From Lysobacter soli (GTDB lineage: Bacteria; Pseudomonadota; Gammaproteobacteria; Xanthomonadales; Xanthomonadaceae): a stretch of DNA of 64,000 nt. Below, one piece after another: positions 27,060 to 35,523 of this stretch. The DNA lies in contig NZ_QTJR01000015.1 of assembly GCF_003382285.1 (NCBI RefSeq), forward strand, positions 19,607 through 83,606, written 5' to 3'. Each line of letters begins with the position of its first letter. Within the stretch, counting starts at the first letter, position 1. The notes under the pieces are model-generated. The model had not been told where the DNA came from. It searched no databases and saw only the letters and a program-made list of their open reading frames with translations. The translations under genes were made by a program, and so were the position numbers.

Positions 27060-30000
27060 TTACGCCGCCTCGGGCGCTTTCACCCGGAACCACGCCGCGT
27101 ACAGCGCCGGCAGGAACAGCAGCGTCAGGAACGTCGCCACCGTCAGGCCGCCCATGATCGCCACCGCCATCGGCCCGAAGAAGGCGCTGCGCGACAGCGG
27201 GATCATCGCGAGGATCGCCGCGAGCGCGGTCAGCACGATCGGGCGGAAGCGGCGCACCGTGGCCTCGACGATCGCCTGCCACGGCGCGGCGCCTTCGCCG
27301 ATGTCGTGCTCGATCTGGTCCACCAGGATCACCGAGTTGCGCATGATCATGCCGGCGAGCGCGATGGTGCCCAGCATTGCGACGAAGCCGAAGGGCACGC
27401 GGAACACCAGCAGGAACAGCGTCACGCCGATCAGGCCCAGCGGTGCGGTCAGCAGCACCATGAAACTGCGCGAGAAACTGCGCAGCTGCAGCATCAGCAG
27501 CGTGAACACGACGAACACGAACAGCGGCATGCCGGCGGCGATCGATTTCTGGCCGCGCGCGGAATCCTCCACGCTGCCACCGATGTCGATCGAGTAACCG
27601 TACGGCAGCTTCGAACGCAGGCCGTCGAGCGTCGGCGAGATCTGAGCCGTCACCGTCGCCGGTTGCGTGCCGTCGTAGATGTCGGCGCGGACCGTCATCG
27701 TCGGCTGGCGGTCACGATGCCAGATGATGCCTTCCTCGAAGCCGTAATCCAGCGTCGCGATCTGCGTAAGCGGAACGCTTGCACCGCTTTCGGTCGGCAC
27801 CATCAGGCTGCCGAGCATGTCGAGGCGAAGTCGCTCCTCGGCCGGGCCGCGCAGCAGCATCTCGATCAGTTCGTTGCCTTCGCGGTACGTGCTGATGTGC
27901 GAGCCCGACAACGAACTGGACAGGAACTGCGACAGCCGCGCCGAACTCACGCCCAGCGCGCGGGCACGCTCCTGGTCGACGACCAGGCGCACGACCTTGT
28001 TCGGCTCGTCCCAGTCCAGGTTGACGTTCACCACGTGCGGGTTCTCGCGGATCTTCTCGCGCACCTGGTAGGCGATCTTCCGCACCTGGTCGATGTGCTC
28101 GCCCGACACGCGGAACTGCACCGGATAGCCGACCGGCGGGCCGTTTTCCAGGCGCGTCACACGCATCTGCAGTTCGGGGAATTTCTGGAAGACGTCATCG
28201 ATCAGCCACGTGCGGATCTCCTCACGCGCTTCCAGGTTCTTCGGCGTCAGCACGAACTGCGCGAAGTTCGCCGCGGGCAGCTGCTGGTCGAGCGGCAGGT
28301 AGTAACGCGGCGAACCGGTGCCCACGTAGGCGACAAAGTTCGCCAGATCCTTGTTCTGCTTCAGGATCTGCTCGAAGCGCTGGGCCTGCTCGGTCGTCGC
28401 GCGCAGCGAGCTGCCTTCGGCCAGTTCCATGTCGACCATCAGTTCCGGTCGCGTGGAATCGGGGAAGAACTGCTGCGGCACGAAGCGGAACATGACGATG
28501 GACAGCACGAACGCCGCCGCCGTCACCGCGATCACCAGCCAGCGGCGACGCACGCAGAACGTCACCCAGCGACGGAAGTTGACGTAGAACTTCGTGCCGT
28601 ACGGATCGTGCGCATGGCCGTCGATGGGCGGCTTGGGCGCGATGTAGTCGTGCAGCTTCGGGAAGCGGCTGGCGATGCGCTCGCGGAGTTCGTGCCAGCG
28701 GTACGCGATCGATCCGGGCTTGAGCGGCTTGGCCGCGTGGCCGTAATCGGGCAGCAGCTTGTCGCCGAGGTACGGAATGAACGCAACCGCCGCGATCCAC
28801 GACACCAGCAGCGCGATGGTCACTACTTCGAACAGCGAGCGCGTGTATTCGCCGGTACTCGACTTCGCGGTGGCGATCGGCAGGAAGCCGGCAGCGGTGA
28901 TGAGCGTGCCGGTGAGCATCGGGAACGCGGTGGAATCCCACGCGAACGCCGCGGCCTTCAGGCGACTGAAGCCCTGCTCCATCTTGATGGCCATCATCTC
29001 CACCGCGATGATCGCGTCGTCCACCAGCAAGCCCAGCGCGAGCACGAGCGCCCCGAGCGAGATCTTGTGCAGGCCGACGCCGAACAGGTCCATCACGGCG
29101 AAGGTCATCGCCAGTACGAGCGGGATCGACAGCGCGACGACGAAACCGGTGCGCAGGCCGAGCGAGAAGAAGCTCACCAGCAGCACGATGGCGACGGCTT
29201 CGGACAGCACGCGCACGAACTCGCCGACCGATTCGGTAACGGCGGCGGGCTGGTCGGCGACCTTGCGCAGTTCCATGCCGGCCGGCAGCGTGTCCTGCAG
29301 TTGCGCGAACTGCGTTTCCAGCGTCTTGCCGAGCTTGAGGATGTCGCCGCCTTCCTTCATCGCCACGCCGATGCCGATGGCGTCCTCGCCCATGAAGCGC
29401 ATGCGCGGCGCCGGCGGATCGGAGAAGCCGCGCTTCACGTCGGCGACGTCGGCAAGACGGAACGTGCGGTCGCCGACGCGGATCGGGAATTCGCGGATTT
29501 CCTCGACAGATTTGAACTTGCCGCCCACGCGCAGCGCCACGCGCGTGCTGCCTGTTTCGAAGAAGCCGGCGGGCACCATCGCGTTCTGTTCGTCCAGCGC
29601 CTGCTGCACGGCGGCGGCGGGAATGCCGAGCGTGGCGAGCTTCACGTTCGACAGCTCGACCCACACCTTCTCGTCCTGCACGCCGAACAGCTCGATCTTG
29701 CCGACGTCGGGCTGCTTCTGCAGCTGCAGCTGCACGCGCTCGGCGTAATCCTTCAGCACGGCGTAGTCGAAACCCTTGCCGGTGAGCGCATAGATGTTGC
29801 CGAAGGTGTCGCCGAATTCGTCGTTGAAGAACGGGCCGACGACGTCGCTGGGCAGGGTCGCGCGGATGTCGCCGACCTTCTTGCGCACCTGGTACCACAA
29901 CGGTTCGATGTCCTTCGAACGCAGCGAATCGCGCGCGACGAAGATCACCTGCGATTCGCCGGCGCGCGAGTACGAGCGGATGAACTCGTACTGGCCGGTT

Positions 30001-30224
30001 TCCATCAGCTTCTTTTCGATGCGCTCGGTGACCTGGCGCGAGGTTTCCTCGGCGGTCGCGCCGGGCCACAGCGTGCGGATGACCATCACCTTGAAGGTGA
30101 AGGCCGGGTCCTCGCTGCGACCCAGCCGCAGGTACGAGAACGTGCCGGCAATGGCCATCACCAGCATCGCGTAGATGATCAGGCTGCGATGGCGCAGCGC
30201 CCATTCGGAGAGGTTGAAGCGCAT
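27060..30224 (-). CDS. RND-family efflux transporter, inner-membrane pump
   Basis: A 1054-aa proton-driven pump of the RND superfamily. It has the usual layout: TM1 near residue 15, a large periplasmic loop (about 40-330), TM2-6, a second periplasmic loop (about 560-870) and TM8-12. The proton-relay motif GLLVDDAIIAVEMM with two adjacent Asp residues is in TM4, and VILVDQIEHDIGEG in the C-terminal half. The sequence is closest to the hydrophobe/amphiphile (multidrug) branch. The adaptor gene lies 7 bases upstream and a TetR-type regulator is divergent, so this is a regulated drug or solvent efflux system. An outer-membrane partner may be the TolC homologue at 32991. Confidence 0.95.
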   Translation of the reverse strand: MRFNLSEWALRHRSLIIYAMLVMAIAGTFSYLRLGRSEDPAFTFKVMVIRTLWPGATAEETSRQVTERIEKKLMETGQYEFIRSYSRAGESQVIFVARDSLRSKDIEPLWYQVRKKVGDIRATLPSDVVGPFFNDEFGDTFGNIYALTGKGFDYAVLKDYAERVQLQLQKQPDVGKIELFGVQDEKVWVELSNVKLATLGIPAAAVQQALDEQNAMVPAGFFETGSTRVALRVGGKFKSVEEIREFPIRVGDRTFRLADVADVKRGFSDPPAPRMRFMGEDAIGIGVAMKEGGDILKLGKTLETQFAQLQDTLPAGMELRKVADQPAAVTESVGEFVRVLSEAVAIVLLVSFFSLGLRTGFVVALSIPLVLAMTFAVMDLFGVGLHKISLGALVLALGLLVDDAIIAVEMMAIKMEQGFSRLKAAAFAWDSTAFPMLTGTLITAAGFLPIATAKSSTGEYTRSLFEVVTIALLVSWIAAVAFIPYLGDKLLPDYGHAAKPLKPGSIAYRWHELRERIASRFPKLHDYIAPKPPIDGHAHDPYGTKFYVNFRRWVTFCVRRRWLVIAVTAAAFVLSIVMFRFVPQQFFPDSTRPELMVDMELAEGSSLRATTEQAQRFEQILKQNKDLANFVAYVGTGSPRYYLPLDQQLPAANFAQFVLTPKNLEAREEIRTWLIDDVFQKFPELQMRVTRLENGPPVGYPVQFRVSGEHIDQVRKIAYQVREKIRENPHVVNVNLDWDEPNKVVRLVVDQERARALGVSSARLSQFLSSSLSGSHISTYREGNELIEMLLRGPAEERLRLDMLGSLMVPTESGASVPLTQIATLDYGFEEGIIWHRDRQPTMTVRADIYDGTQPATVTAQISPTLDGLRSKLPYGYSIDIGGSVEDSARGQKSIAAGMPLFVFVVFTLLMLQLRSFSRSFMVLLTAPLGLIGVTLFLLVFRVPFGFVAMLGTIALAGMIMRNSVILVDQIEHDIGEGAAPWQAIVEATVRRFRPIVLTALAAILAMIPLSRSAFFGPMAVAIMGGLTVATFLTLLFLPALYAAWFRVKAPEAA

Positions 30225-30231
30225 GGCGGCC

Positions 30232-31350
30232 TCAGCGTGCGGATGCCGCGATGGGGCGATTTTCCCGATCGACCGGCTGCACCTTCTGCCCGTCGCGCAG
30301 CAGGTGACCGCCGGCGGCGACGATCCACTCGTTCGCGGCGAGTTCGCCCTGCACCGGCACGCGGTCCTCGCCGAACGCGCCAGCCTGCACCGGCCGCAGC
30401 TTCACCGTGGAGGTCTTCATGTCGACGACGAACACCGAGGCCTTGCCGTTCTCGCGCTGGAGCGCGGCGATCGGCACGCTCAGGCCGCCGCGGGTGTCCG
30501 TGGGCAGGTATACGCGGGCGCTCTGGCCGAGGTCGATCGCGCCTGCCGGGGCATCGACGGTGACGCGCGCGGCGAAGGTGCGCGATGCGGGATCGGCCGC
30601 GGGGGAGATTTCACGGATGCGGCCGTTCCAGCGCTGACCCGGACGCGACCATGCTTCGACCTGCACCGGCTGGCCGGCCTTGACCTTGCCGGCCATCGTT
30701 TCGGGCAGCGCGAAGGCGATCTCGCGCACGCCGTCGGCGGCAAGCGTGAACACCAACTGCCCGGCCGCGACGACCTGCCCCGCTTCGGCCTGGCGCGCGG
30801 CGATCACGCCGTCGCGCGTGGCGCGCAGTTGCGAATAGGCGGCCTGGTTGCTCGCGACTTCGACCTCGGCGCGCGCGGCATTCACCTGGCCCTGCGCAGC
30901 GGTGGCCGCCGCGTTCTGGGCGTCGAGCGTGGAACGGCTCACCAACTGCTCGTTCGCCAGCTTCGCGAAGCGCGCCTGATCGGCGCGGGCGCGCCCCAGT
31001 TCGGCTTCGGCGGCGGCCAGTTGCGCCTTCGCGGCGCGGGCCTGCGCTTCCAGGTCGCCCGGATCGAGCGTCGCCAAAACCTGGCCCGCGCGCACGTGGT
31101 CGCCGACGTCGACATTGCGCTGGACGAGCTTGCCGCCGACGCGGAACGACAGCGGGCTCTCCTCACGTGCCCGCACGTCGCCGGCGAAGGCGCTGGCGGT
31201 ATGGTCGGCCGCGACCGGGTGCGTGACCAGGACCGGACGCGGGGCTTCCTCGACCGCGCCATCGCGCCCGCAGGCGCTCAATAGAAAGGTGGAAAAGGCG
31301 ACCAGCGTCCATGCCGACAGGCGGAACGCAGCGAGGAAAGGACTGCGCAT
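30232..31350 (-). CDS. RND periplasmic adaptor (membrane fusion lipoprotein)
   Basis: A 372-aa membrane fusion protein linking the RND pump to an outer-membrane channel. Lipobox LLSAC with the acylated Cys at residue 27. A barrel-sandwich lipoyl half-motif VGGKLVQRNVDVGDHVRAGQ is followed by an Ala-rich helical hairpin (about 80-165), the second lipoyl half and the beta-barrel (about 205-290). It is the first gene of the pump operon. It starts 77 bases from the divergent TetR gene and shares its regulatory region. Confidence 0.94.
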   Translation of the reverse strand: MRSPFLAAFRLSAWTLVAFSTFLLSACGRDGAVEEAPRPVLVTHPVAADHTASAFAGDVRAREESPLSFRVGGKLVQRNVDVGDHVRAGQVLATLDPGDLEAQARAAKAQLAAAEAELGRARADQARFAKLANEQLVSRSTLDAQNAAATAAQGQVNAARAEVEVASNQAAYSQLRATRDGVIAARQAEAGQVVAAGQLVFTLAADGVREIAFALPETMAGKVKAGQPVQVEAWSRPGQRWNGRIREISPAADPASRTFAARVTVDAPAGAIDLGQSARVYLPTDTRGGLSVPIAALQRENGKASVFVVDMKTSTVKLRPVQAGAFGEDRVPVQGELAANEWIVAAGGHLLRDGQKVQPVDRENRPIAASAR

Positions 31351-31367
31351 TGCGAGGGTCCCTGCAG

Positions 31368-31421
31368 TTAATTAATGTACTTGCGGGTACTGTATAAATA
31401 TCAAACTGATTAGTCTAGTAT
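31368..31421. promoter_or_regulatory. Divergent promoter/operator of the efflux operon and tetR gene
   Basis: An A+T-rich island in G+C-rich DNA. It holds TTAATTAA (31368-31375), an imperfect dyad GTAC-N6-GTAC (31377-31390) with partly symmetric flanks, TATAAA (31393-31398) and TAGTAT (31416-31421). The dyad is a candidate TetR operator. TAGTAT lies 6 bases before the tetR ATG, which has no Shine-Dalgarno sequence, so that mRNA may be leaderless. Confidence 0.55.
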
Positions 31422-31427
31422 TGCCGC

Positions 31428-32135
31428 ATGACCGCTCCACGCCAGCCTTCCGCGCCGCAGGGCGCAACCGCCAAGCCGGCCGGCCCCGGACGTCCGAAGG
31501 ACATGGGCAAGCGCGCCGCCATCCTGGAGGCGGCGAAAAGAATGTTTACTCAGCACGGCTTCGATGGCGCCAGCATGGACCAGATCGCCGCCGAGGCCGG
31601 GGTCTCCAAGCTCACCGTCTATAGCCACTTCGGCGACAAGGACGCGTTGTTCCTCGCTGCCGTGGAGTCGCACTGCGACCTGTCGCTGCCGTCCTCCCTG
31701 TTCGAGCCCTCGCCCGACACGCCGTTGCGCGATCGGCTGATGGACATCGCCCACGCGTTCTATTCGATGGTGACCGCGCCGGAGGCCGTCGCCGGCCATC
31801 GCATGCTGTGCTCGCCGCAGATGTCGAATTCCGGCCTGCCCAAGTTGTTCTGGGACGCCGGCCCGATGCGCGTGCAGTCCGATTTCTCCGCGCTGCTGGA
31901 ACGCCGCATCAAGGCCGGCGAGCTGGAGATCCCCGACGTCGCGCGCGCCGCGGGCCAGTTTTTCAGCCTGCTCAAGGGCGAACCGCACGCGTGCCTGGTG
32001 TTCGGCGGGCCGGGGCCGGCGGAGGACGAAATCCAGGCGCATCTGGCCTCGGCTGTGGACCTGTTCCTGCGTGCCTACCAGGTGCGCGACACCGCGGCCG
32101 GCAAGCCCGCCGCAAGCGGTCGGTCGCGTCGATGA
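31428..32135 (+). CDS. TetR/AcrR-family transcriptional regulator
   Basis: A 235-aa regulator. An N-terminal basic, Pro-rich tail of about 25 residues precedes the TetR helix-turn-helix (RAAILEAAKRMFTQHGFDGASMDQIA then AEAGVSKLTVYSHFGDKDALF, residues about 29-75). The C-terminal domain resembles the AefR-type ligand domains (ALLERRIKAGELEI...AAGQFFSLLKG). It is divergent from the RND operon and probably represses it until a pump substrate binds. Confidence 0.92.
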   Translation: MTAPRQPSAPQGATAKPAGPGRPKDMGKRAAILEAAKRMFTQHGFDGASMDQIAAEAGVSKLTVYSHFGDKDALFLAAVESHCDLSLPSSLFEPSPDTPLRDRLMDIAHAFYSMVTAPEAVAGHRMLCSPQMSNSGLPKLFWDAGPMRVQSDFSALLERRIKAGELEIPDVARAAGQFFSLLKGEPHACLVFGGPGPAEDEIQAHLASAVDLFLRAYQVRDTAAGKPAASGRSRR

Positions 32136-32265
32136 CATCCGTCTTGGTTACTTCTGGCACTCAGTCTGACTTGGGGCCGCGGCCATCCTGTGCGCCGCGC
32201 CCGCAAAGGCCGGCAGCGGTATTCCCGGTACAATTCGCGGTCTTCCGCGCACGAGTCAGCCCCCG

Positions 32266-32922
32266 ATGAACCCCATGGATTACAACAAGGCACGCGAATT
32301 GATGGTCGAGCAGCAGGTGCGTCCCTGGGACGTGCTTGATGGCCGCGTGCTCGATGTGATGGCGACGCTGCCGCGCGAAGCCTTCCTGCCCGTGGCGCAT
32401 CGCAACCTGGCCTACGCCGACCTCGCGCTGCCGCTGGCCCATGGCGAATTCACGATGAAGCCGGTCCTGCAGGGCCGCGCCCTGCAGGCGCTCGCGCTGG
32501 ATCCGGCGGACGACGTGCTCGTGATCGGCGCCGGCACCGGTTACCTGGCCGGTTGCGCCGGCCGCCTCGCCCGCGACGTCCTCGCGCTGGAGCGCCACGC
32601 CGACCTGGCGCAGGCCGCCTCGGCCGCGCTGTCGGAGCAGTCGGTCGACAACGTGCAGGTCGTGGTTGGCGACGCGTTCGCCTGGACCACCGAGCGCCGC
32701 TTCACCGCGATCCTTGTCGCCGGCGCCGTGGACACGATCCCGCAGCGTTTCATCGACTGGCTGGAGCCGAACGGCCGCATGTTCGTCGTGCGCGGTCGCT
32801 CGCCGGTGATGGAAGCGGTGCTCGTGCGCAACGATGTCAACGCGCCGCGCATCCAATCGTTGTTCGAAACCGATCTTCCCTATCTTGCCGGTGCGGCCCC
32901 CGCCCCGGTATTCAAGTTCTGA
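32266..32922 (+). CDS. Protein-L-isoaspartate O-methyltransferase-like protein
   Basis: A 218-aa SAM-dependent methyltransferase of the PCMT family, which repairs isoaspartyl residues in aged proteins. It shows the PCMT start pattern MVEQQVRPWDVLDGRVLDVM, FLPVAHRNLAYAD, and the SAM loop VLVIGAGTGYLAGCAG (canonical GxGxG). The usual SxPxM/S active-site motif is not obvious: LPLAHGEFTMKP occupies that place, so activity may differ from Pcm. A TACAAT -10 box is at 32229-32234. It is followed after 68 bases by the TolC-type gene, which may be co-transcribed. Confidence 0.88.
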   Translation: MNPMDYNKARELMVEQQVRPWDVLDGRVLDVMATLPREAFLPVAHRNLAYADLALPLAHGEFTMKPVLQGRALQALALDPADDVLVIGAGTGYLAGCAGRLARDVLALERHADLAQAASAALSEQSVDNVQVVVGDAFAWTTERRFTAILVAGAVDTIPQRFIDWLEPNGRMFVVRGRSPVMEAVLVRNDVNAPRIQSLFETDLPYLAGAAPAPVFKF

Positions 32923-32990
32923 AGCAGTACCCCCACACGCCCGCAGACCGCGGGCGGCTCAACAAAACGCAACACGGACAAGGACCTCGC

Positions 32991-34409
32991 ATGATCCGCC
33001 GCCCGCTCGTCATCGCCCTCGCCGCAGCCGTGAGCCTGTCGGCCCTGTTGCCGGCCACGGCCTCCGCCGAAGACCTCCTGCAGACCTACGAGCTGGCACG
33101 CACGGCCGATCCGCAACTCGCGGCGGCCGAGTCCAACCGCCTTGCGATCCGCGAAGGCCAAGTGCAGACGCGCGCGGCGATGCTGCCGCAGCTCGACGGT
33201 TCGGCCTCGATCACCAAGGGCCGCAGCTACTCGCGCGGTAACAACTCGGTCAACGCCGACGGCACCATCAACCCCGGCGACAGCGACACCGAGAGCACCA
33301 CGCGCAGCACGGGCGTGAACCTCAGCCAGATGGTCTACGACCGCGGCAACTTCACCCGCCACAAGAGCGCCAAGGCGTTGGCGCAGGCGGCGGACTTCCA
33401 GCTGGCGGCGTCGGGCAACGACCTGATCACGCGCACCTCGGCCTCGTACTTCAACGTGCTGATCGCGCTGGAATCGCTGGCCGCCGCCGAAGCCGCCGAA
33501 ACCGCGCTGAAGAAGCAGTTCGACTACGCCTCCAAGCGCTTGGAAGTCGGCCTGGCGCCGATCACCGACGTGCATGAAGCCCGCGCCCAGTACGACAGCG
33601 CGCGCGCCAACACGATCCTGGCCCGCAACGCGGTCGAGGATTCGTACCAGGCGCTGGCGGAGATCACGGGCCAGCAGGTGCGCAACATCAAGGGCCTGCC
33701 GAAGGACTACCAGCCGTCGCTGGCTGAATCGCGGGATGCCGATGGCTGGGTGAGCACGGCCATCGAGAACAACCCGGCGCTGCGTGCGAAGGAACTGCAG
33801 GTGTCCTCCACCGAAGCCGACGTCGAGACCGCACGCGCAGGCCACTGGCCGCGCCTGTACCTCAACGGTTCGTACAGCGACAGCGAGACCTGGGGCGACC
33901 GCACGATCCTGGACGTGTCGCGCGATATCGACGGCCGCAGCTTCGGTCCGTCGGTCGGCCTGACGCTGTCGGTGCCGATCTTCTCCGGTGGCGCCACGCA
34001 GTCGGGCGTTCGCCAGGCGCTGGCACGTCGCGACGTCGCGGCGGACGAGCTGGAACAGCAGAAGCGCCTGCTCGTGCGCAACACGCGCAACGCGTACCAG
34101 ACGCTGGTCGCGAGCATCAGCGAAGTCGAGGCACGCCGCCTCGCGCTGGTCTCGGCGCAAGCGGCTTACGACGCCTCGCAGGTCGGCCTGGAAGTCGGCA
34201 CGCGCACCGTGCTGGACGTCCTGCAGAACCAGAACAACCTGTTCACCGCGCAGCTCGAGTTCGCCCGCGCGCGCTACAACCACCTGCAGAGCCGCCTGCT
34301 GCTGGAACAGGCCGCCGGCACGCTCGACATCGCCGACGTGCAGGACGTGAACCGCCTCCTCACCGTGGACACCGCTTCGCAGCTGCCGGCAGGCGACGTG
34401 CCGGGCTGA
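32991..34409 (+). CDS. tolC: TolC-family outer-membrane efflux/secretion channel
   Basis: A 472-aa outer-membrane protein that would form a trimeric channel for RND pumps and type I secretion. Signal peptide to about ATASA (residue 26). It has two tandem OEP repeats, each starting with a helix (EDLLQTYELARTADPQLAAAESN) and containing beta-barrel segments and long coiled helices. The end GTRTVLDVLQNQNNLFTAQLEFARARYN is characteristic of TolC. The ATG is supported by AAGGA (32980-32984), 6 bases upstream. A strong terminator follows. Confidence 0.94.
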   Translation: MIRRPLVIALAAAVSLSALLPATASAEDLLQTYELARTADPQLAAAESNRLAIREGQVQTRAAMLPQLDGSASITKGRSYSRGNNSVNADGTINPGDSDTESTTRSTGVNLSQMVYDRGNFTRHKSAKALAQAADFQLAASGNDLITRTSASYFNVLIALESLAAAEAAETALKKQFDYASKRLEVGLAPITDVHEARAQYDSARANTILARNAVEDSYQALAEITGQQVRNIKGLPKDYQPSLAESRDADGWVSTAIENNPALRAKELQVSSTEADVETARAGHWPRLYLNGSYSDSETWGDRTILDVSRDIDGRSFGPSVGLTLSVPIFSGGATQSGVRQALARRDVAADELEQQKRLLVRNTRNAYQTLVASISEVEARRLALVSAQAAYDASQVGLEVGTRTVLDVLQNQNNLFTAQLEFARARYNHLQSRLLLEQAAGTLDIADVQDVNRLLTVDTASQLPAGDVPG

Positions 34410-34434
34410 TCGGCACCGATAACGCACGAATGAC

Positions 34435-34468
34435 GAAGGCCGGACGGAAACGTCCGGCCTTCTTCTTT
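34435..34468 (+). terminator. Terminator after tolC
   Basis: A 12-bp stem (34435-34446 with 34451-34462, GAAGGCCGGACG/CGTCCGGCCTTC, GAAA tetraloop) followed by TTCTTT. It may also end the convergent phosphatase transcript. Confidence 0.85.
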
Positions 34469-34478
34469 GGGCGATCGC

Positions 34479-35405
34479 CTACAGCACGCCTTCGATCGGA
34501 ATAGCGAGCGCTGCTGCTTCCGCGCTGCAATTCACCGAAGGCGTCTTCCCGCTCGCCCGCAGCGACTGTACTTCCTGCGATGCCGCGGCGACATCCGCCT
34601 GGAAGGTCGTGTTCGACTGCAGCTTCGCGTACGTGCCCGACGCGATCGTGCGCCCGGCCAGGATGTCGCTCTGCCAATGCGCATTGCAGACCAGCCGGCT
34701 CTCGCCGAACGAGCGACCGCGCGCGAGCAGCGCATCGGCGCGATCGGGTGCGACCTGTGTCAGCACCAGCGCCCATATCCAGCCGATCGACGTGTGACCC
34801 GACGGATACGAACCGTCGTTGCGCAGCGCCGCTTCGTCATTCGGCGCGCACGTGCCTTCCTTGTAGAACACGAACGGACGCGTGCGCTTGTAGTGGTCTT
34901 TCGCGGCGTATGTAGAGAGCCCCGCGTCGGTCAGCGTGCGGCGAAGCAACTGGTACAGGCGCGGCGACTGATCCTGCGAGACCGGCACGCCGAGCGCGCA
35001 CGAGAACGCGTCGGCCACGTGCGGAAAGCTCAGGTCCGCGTCGGACGTCGCCTGCGAGTCGCGCGCGGTTCCGCGCAGTTTCTGCGAAGCACGGCTCACG
35101 GCCTGGTCCTGCCTGAAGGCGGCCGATCCTTCCTTCGGCGGCGCGGGCAGCAGTTTCAGGCTGTCGGGCAGTTCGCGGCCGAGATAGCCGGCGAGCACGC
35201 CGGGGCGAATCTCGGGCACGGCTTCGGCAGTCGCCGGAGACGACACGGTCGCAGCAGGCGACATGGGCGAAGCGGGCGACGCCGACGAAGCGGACTCGCT
35301 CGTGCTCGCGCAGGCGGACACCAAAAGCGATGCCGCCAGGGCCAGGCCCGACATCGCGAGTGCGGGACGGTCGTGCGCAATGGGCTTTCCGGATGGCTGC
35401 TTCAC
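34479..35405 (-). CDS. Class A acid phosphatase (PAP2 family), lipoprotein
   Basis: A 308-aa exported phosphatase. The three PAP2 motifs are intact: K-x6-RP (KDHYKRTRP), PSGH (GSYPSGHTSIGW) and SR-x5-H-x3-D (SRLVCNAHWQSD). The flanking layout and the SPRLYQLLRRTLTDAG region match PhoN-type class A non-specific acid phosphatases. I chose the GTG at 35405 because AGGAG lies 8 bases upstream and it gives a clean lipoprotein signal with lipobox LVSAC (Cys32). The open frame extends a further 63 codons upstream without a ribosome-binding site. It probably releases phosphate in the periplasm or outer envelope. Confidence 0.9.
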   Translation of the reverse strand: MKQPSGKPIAHDRPALAMSGLALAASLLVSACASTSESASSASPASPMSPAATVSSPATAEAVPEIRPGVLAGYLGRELPDSLKLLPAPPKEGSAAFRQDQAVSRASQKLRGTARDSQATSDADLSFPHVADAFSCALGVPVSQDQSPRLYQLLRRTLTDAGLSTYAAKDHYKRTRPFVFYKEGTCAPNDEAALRNDGSYPSGHTSIGWIWALVLTQVAPDRADALLARGRSFGESRLVCNAHWQSDILAGRTIASGTYAKLQSNTTFQADVAAASQEVQSLRASGKTPSVNCSAEAAALAIPIEGVL

Positions 35406-35523
35406 GTCACTCGCTCCTTCAGGTGATGTCCGTCGCCAGATGCAACACGGGGCGTTCACGGGCCGTGAAGTCTGTCGGCGCGCGCGGTCGCGCACCATCA
35501 GAAGAATCGCGAAGTCCCGCGAA

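Noticed and set aside
27306..30563. A 1085-codon plus-strand frame across the RND pump
   Set aside because: His/Arg/Asp/Glu-rich antisense translation of a well-conserved transporter.
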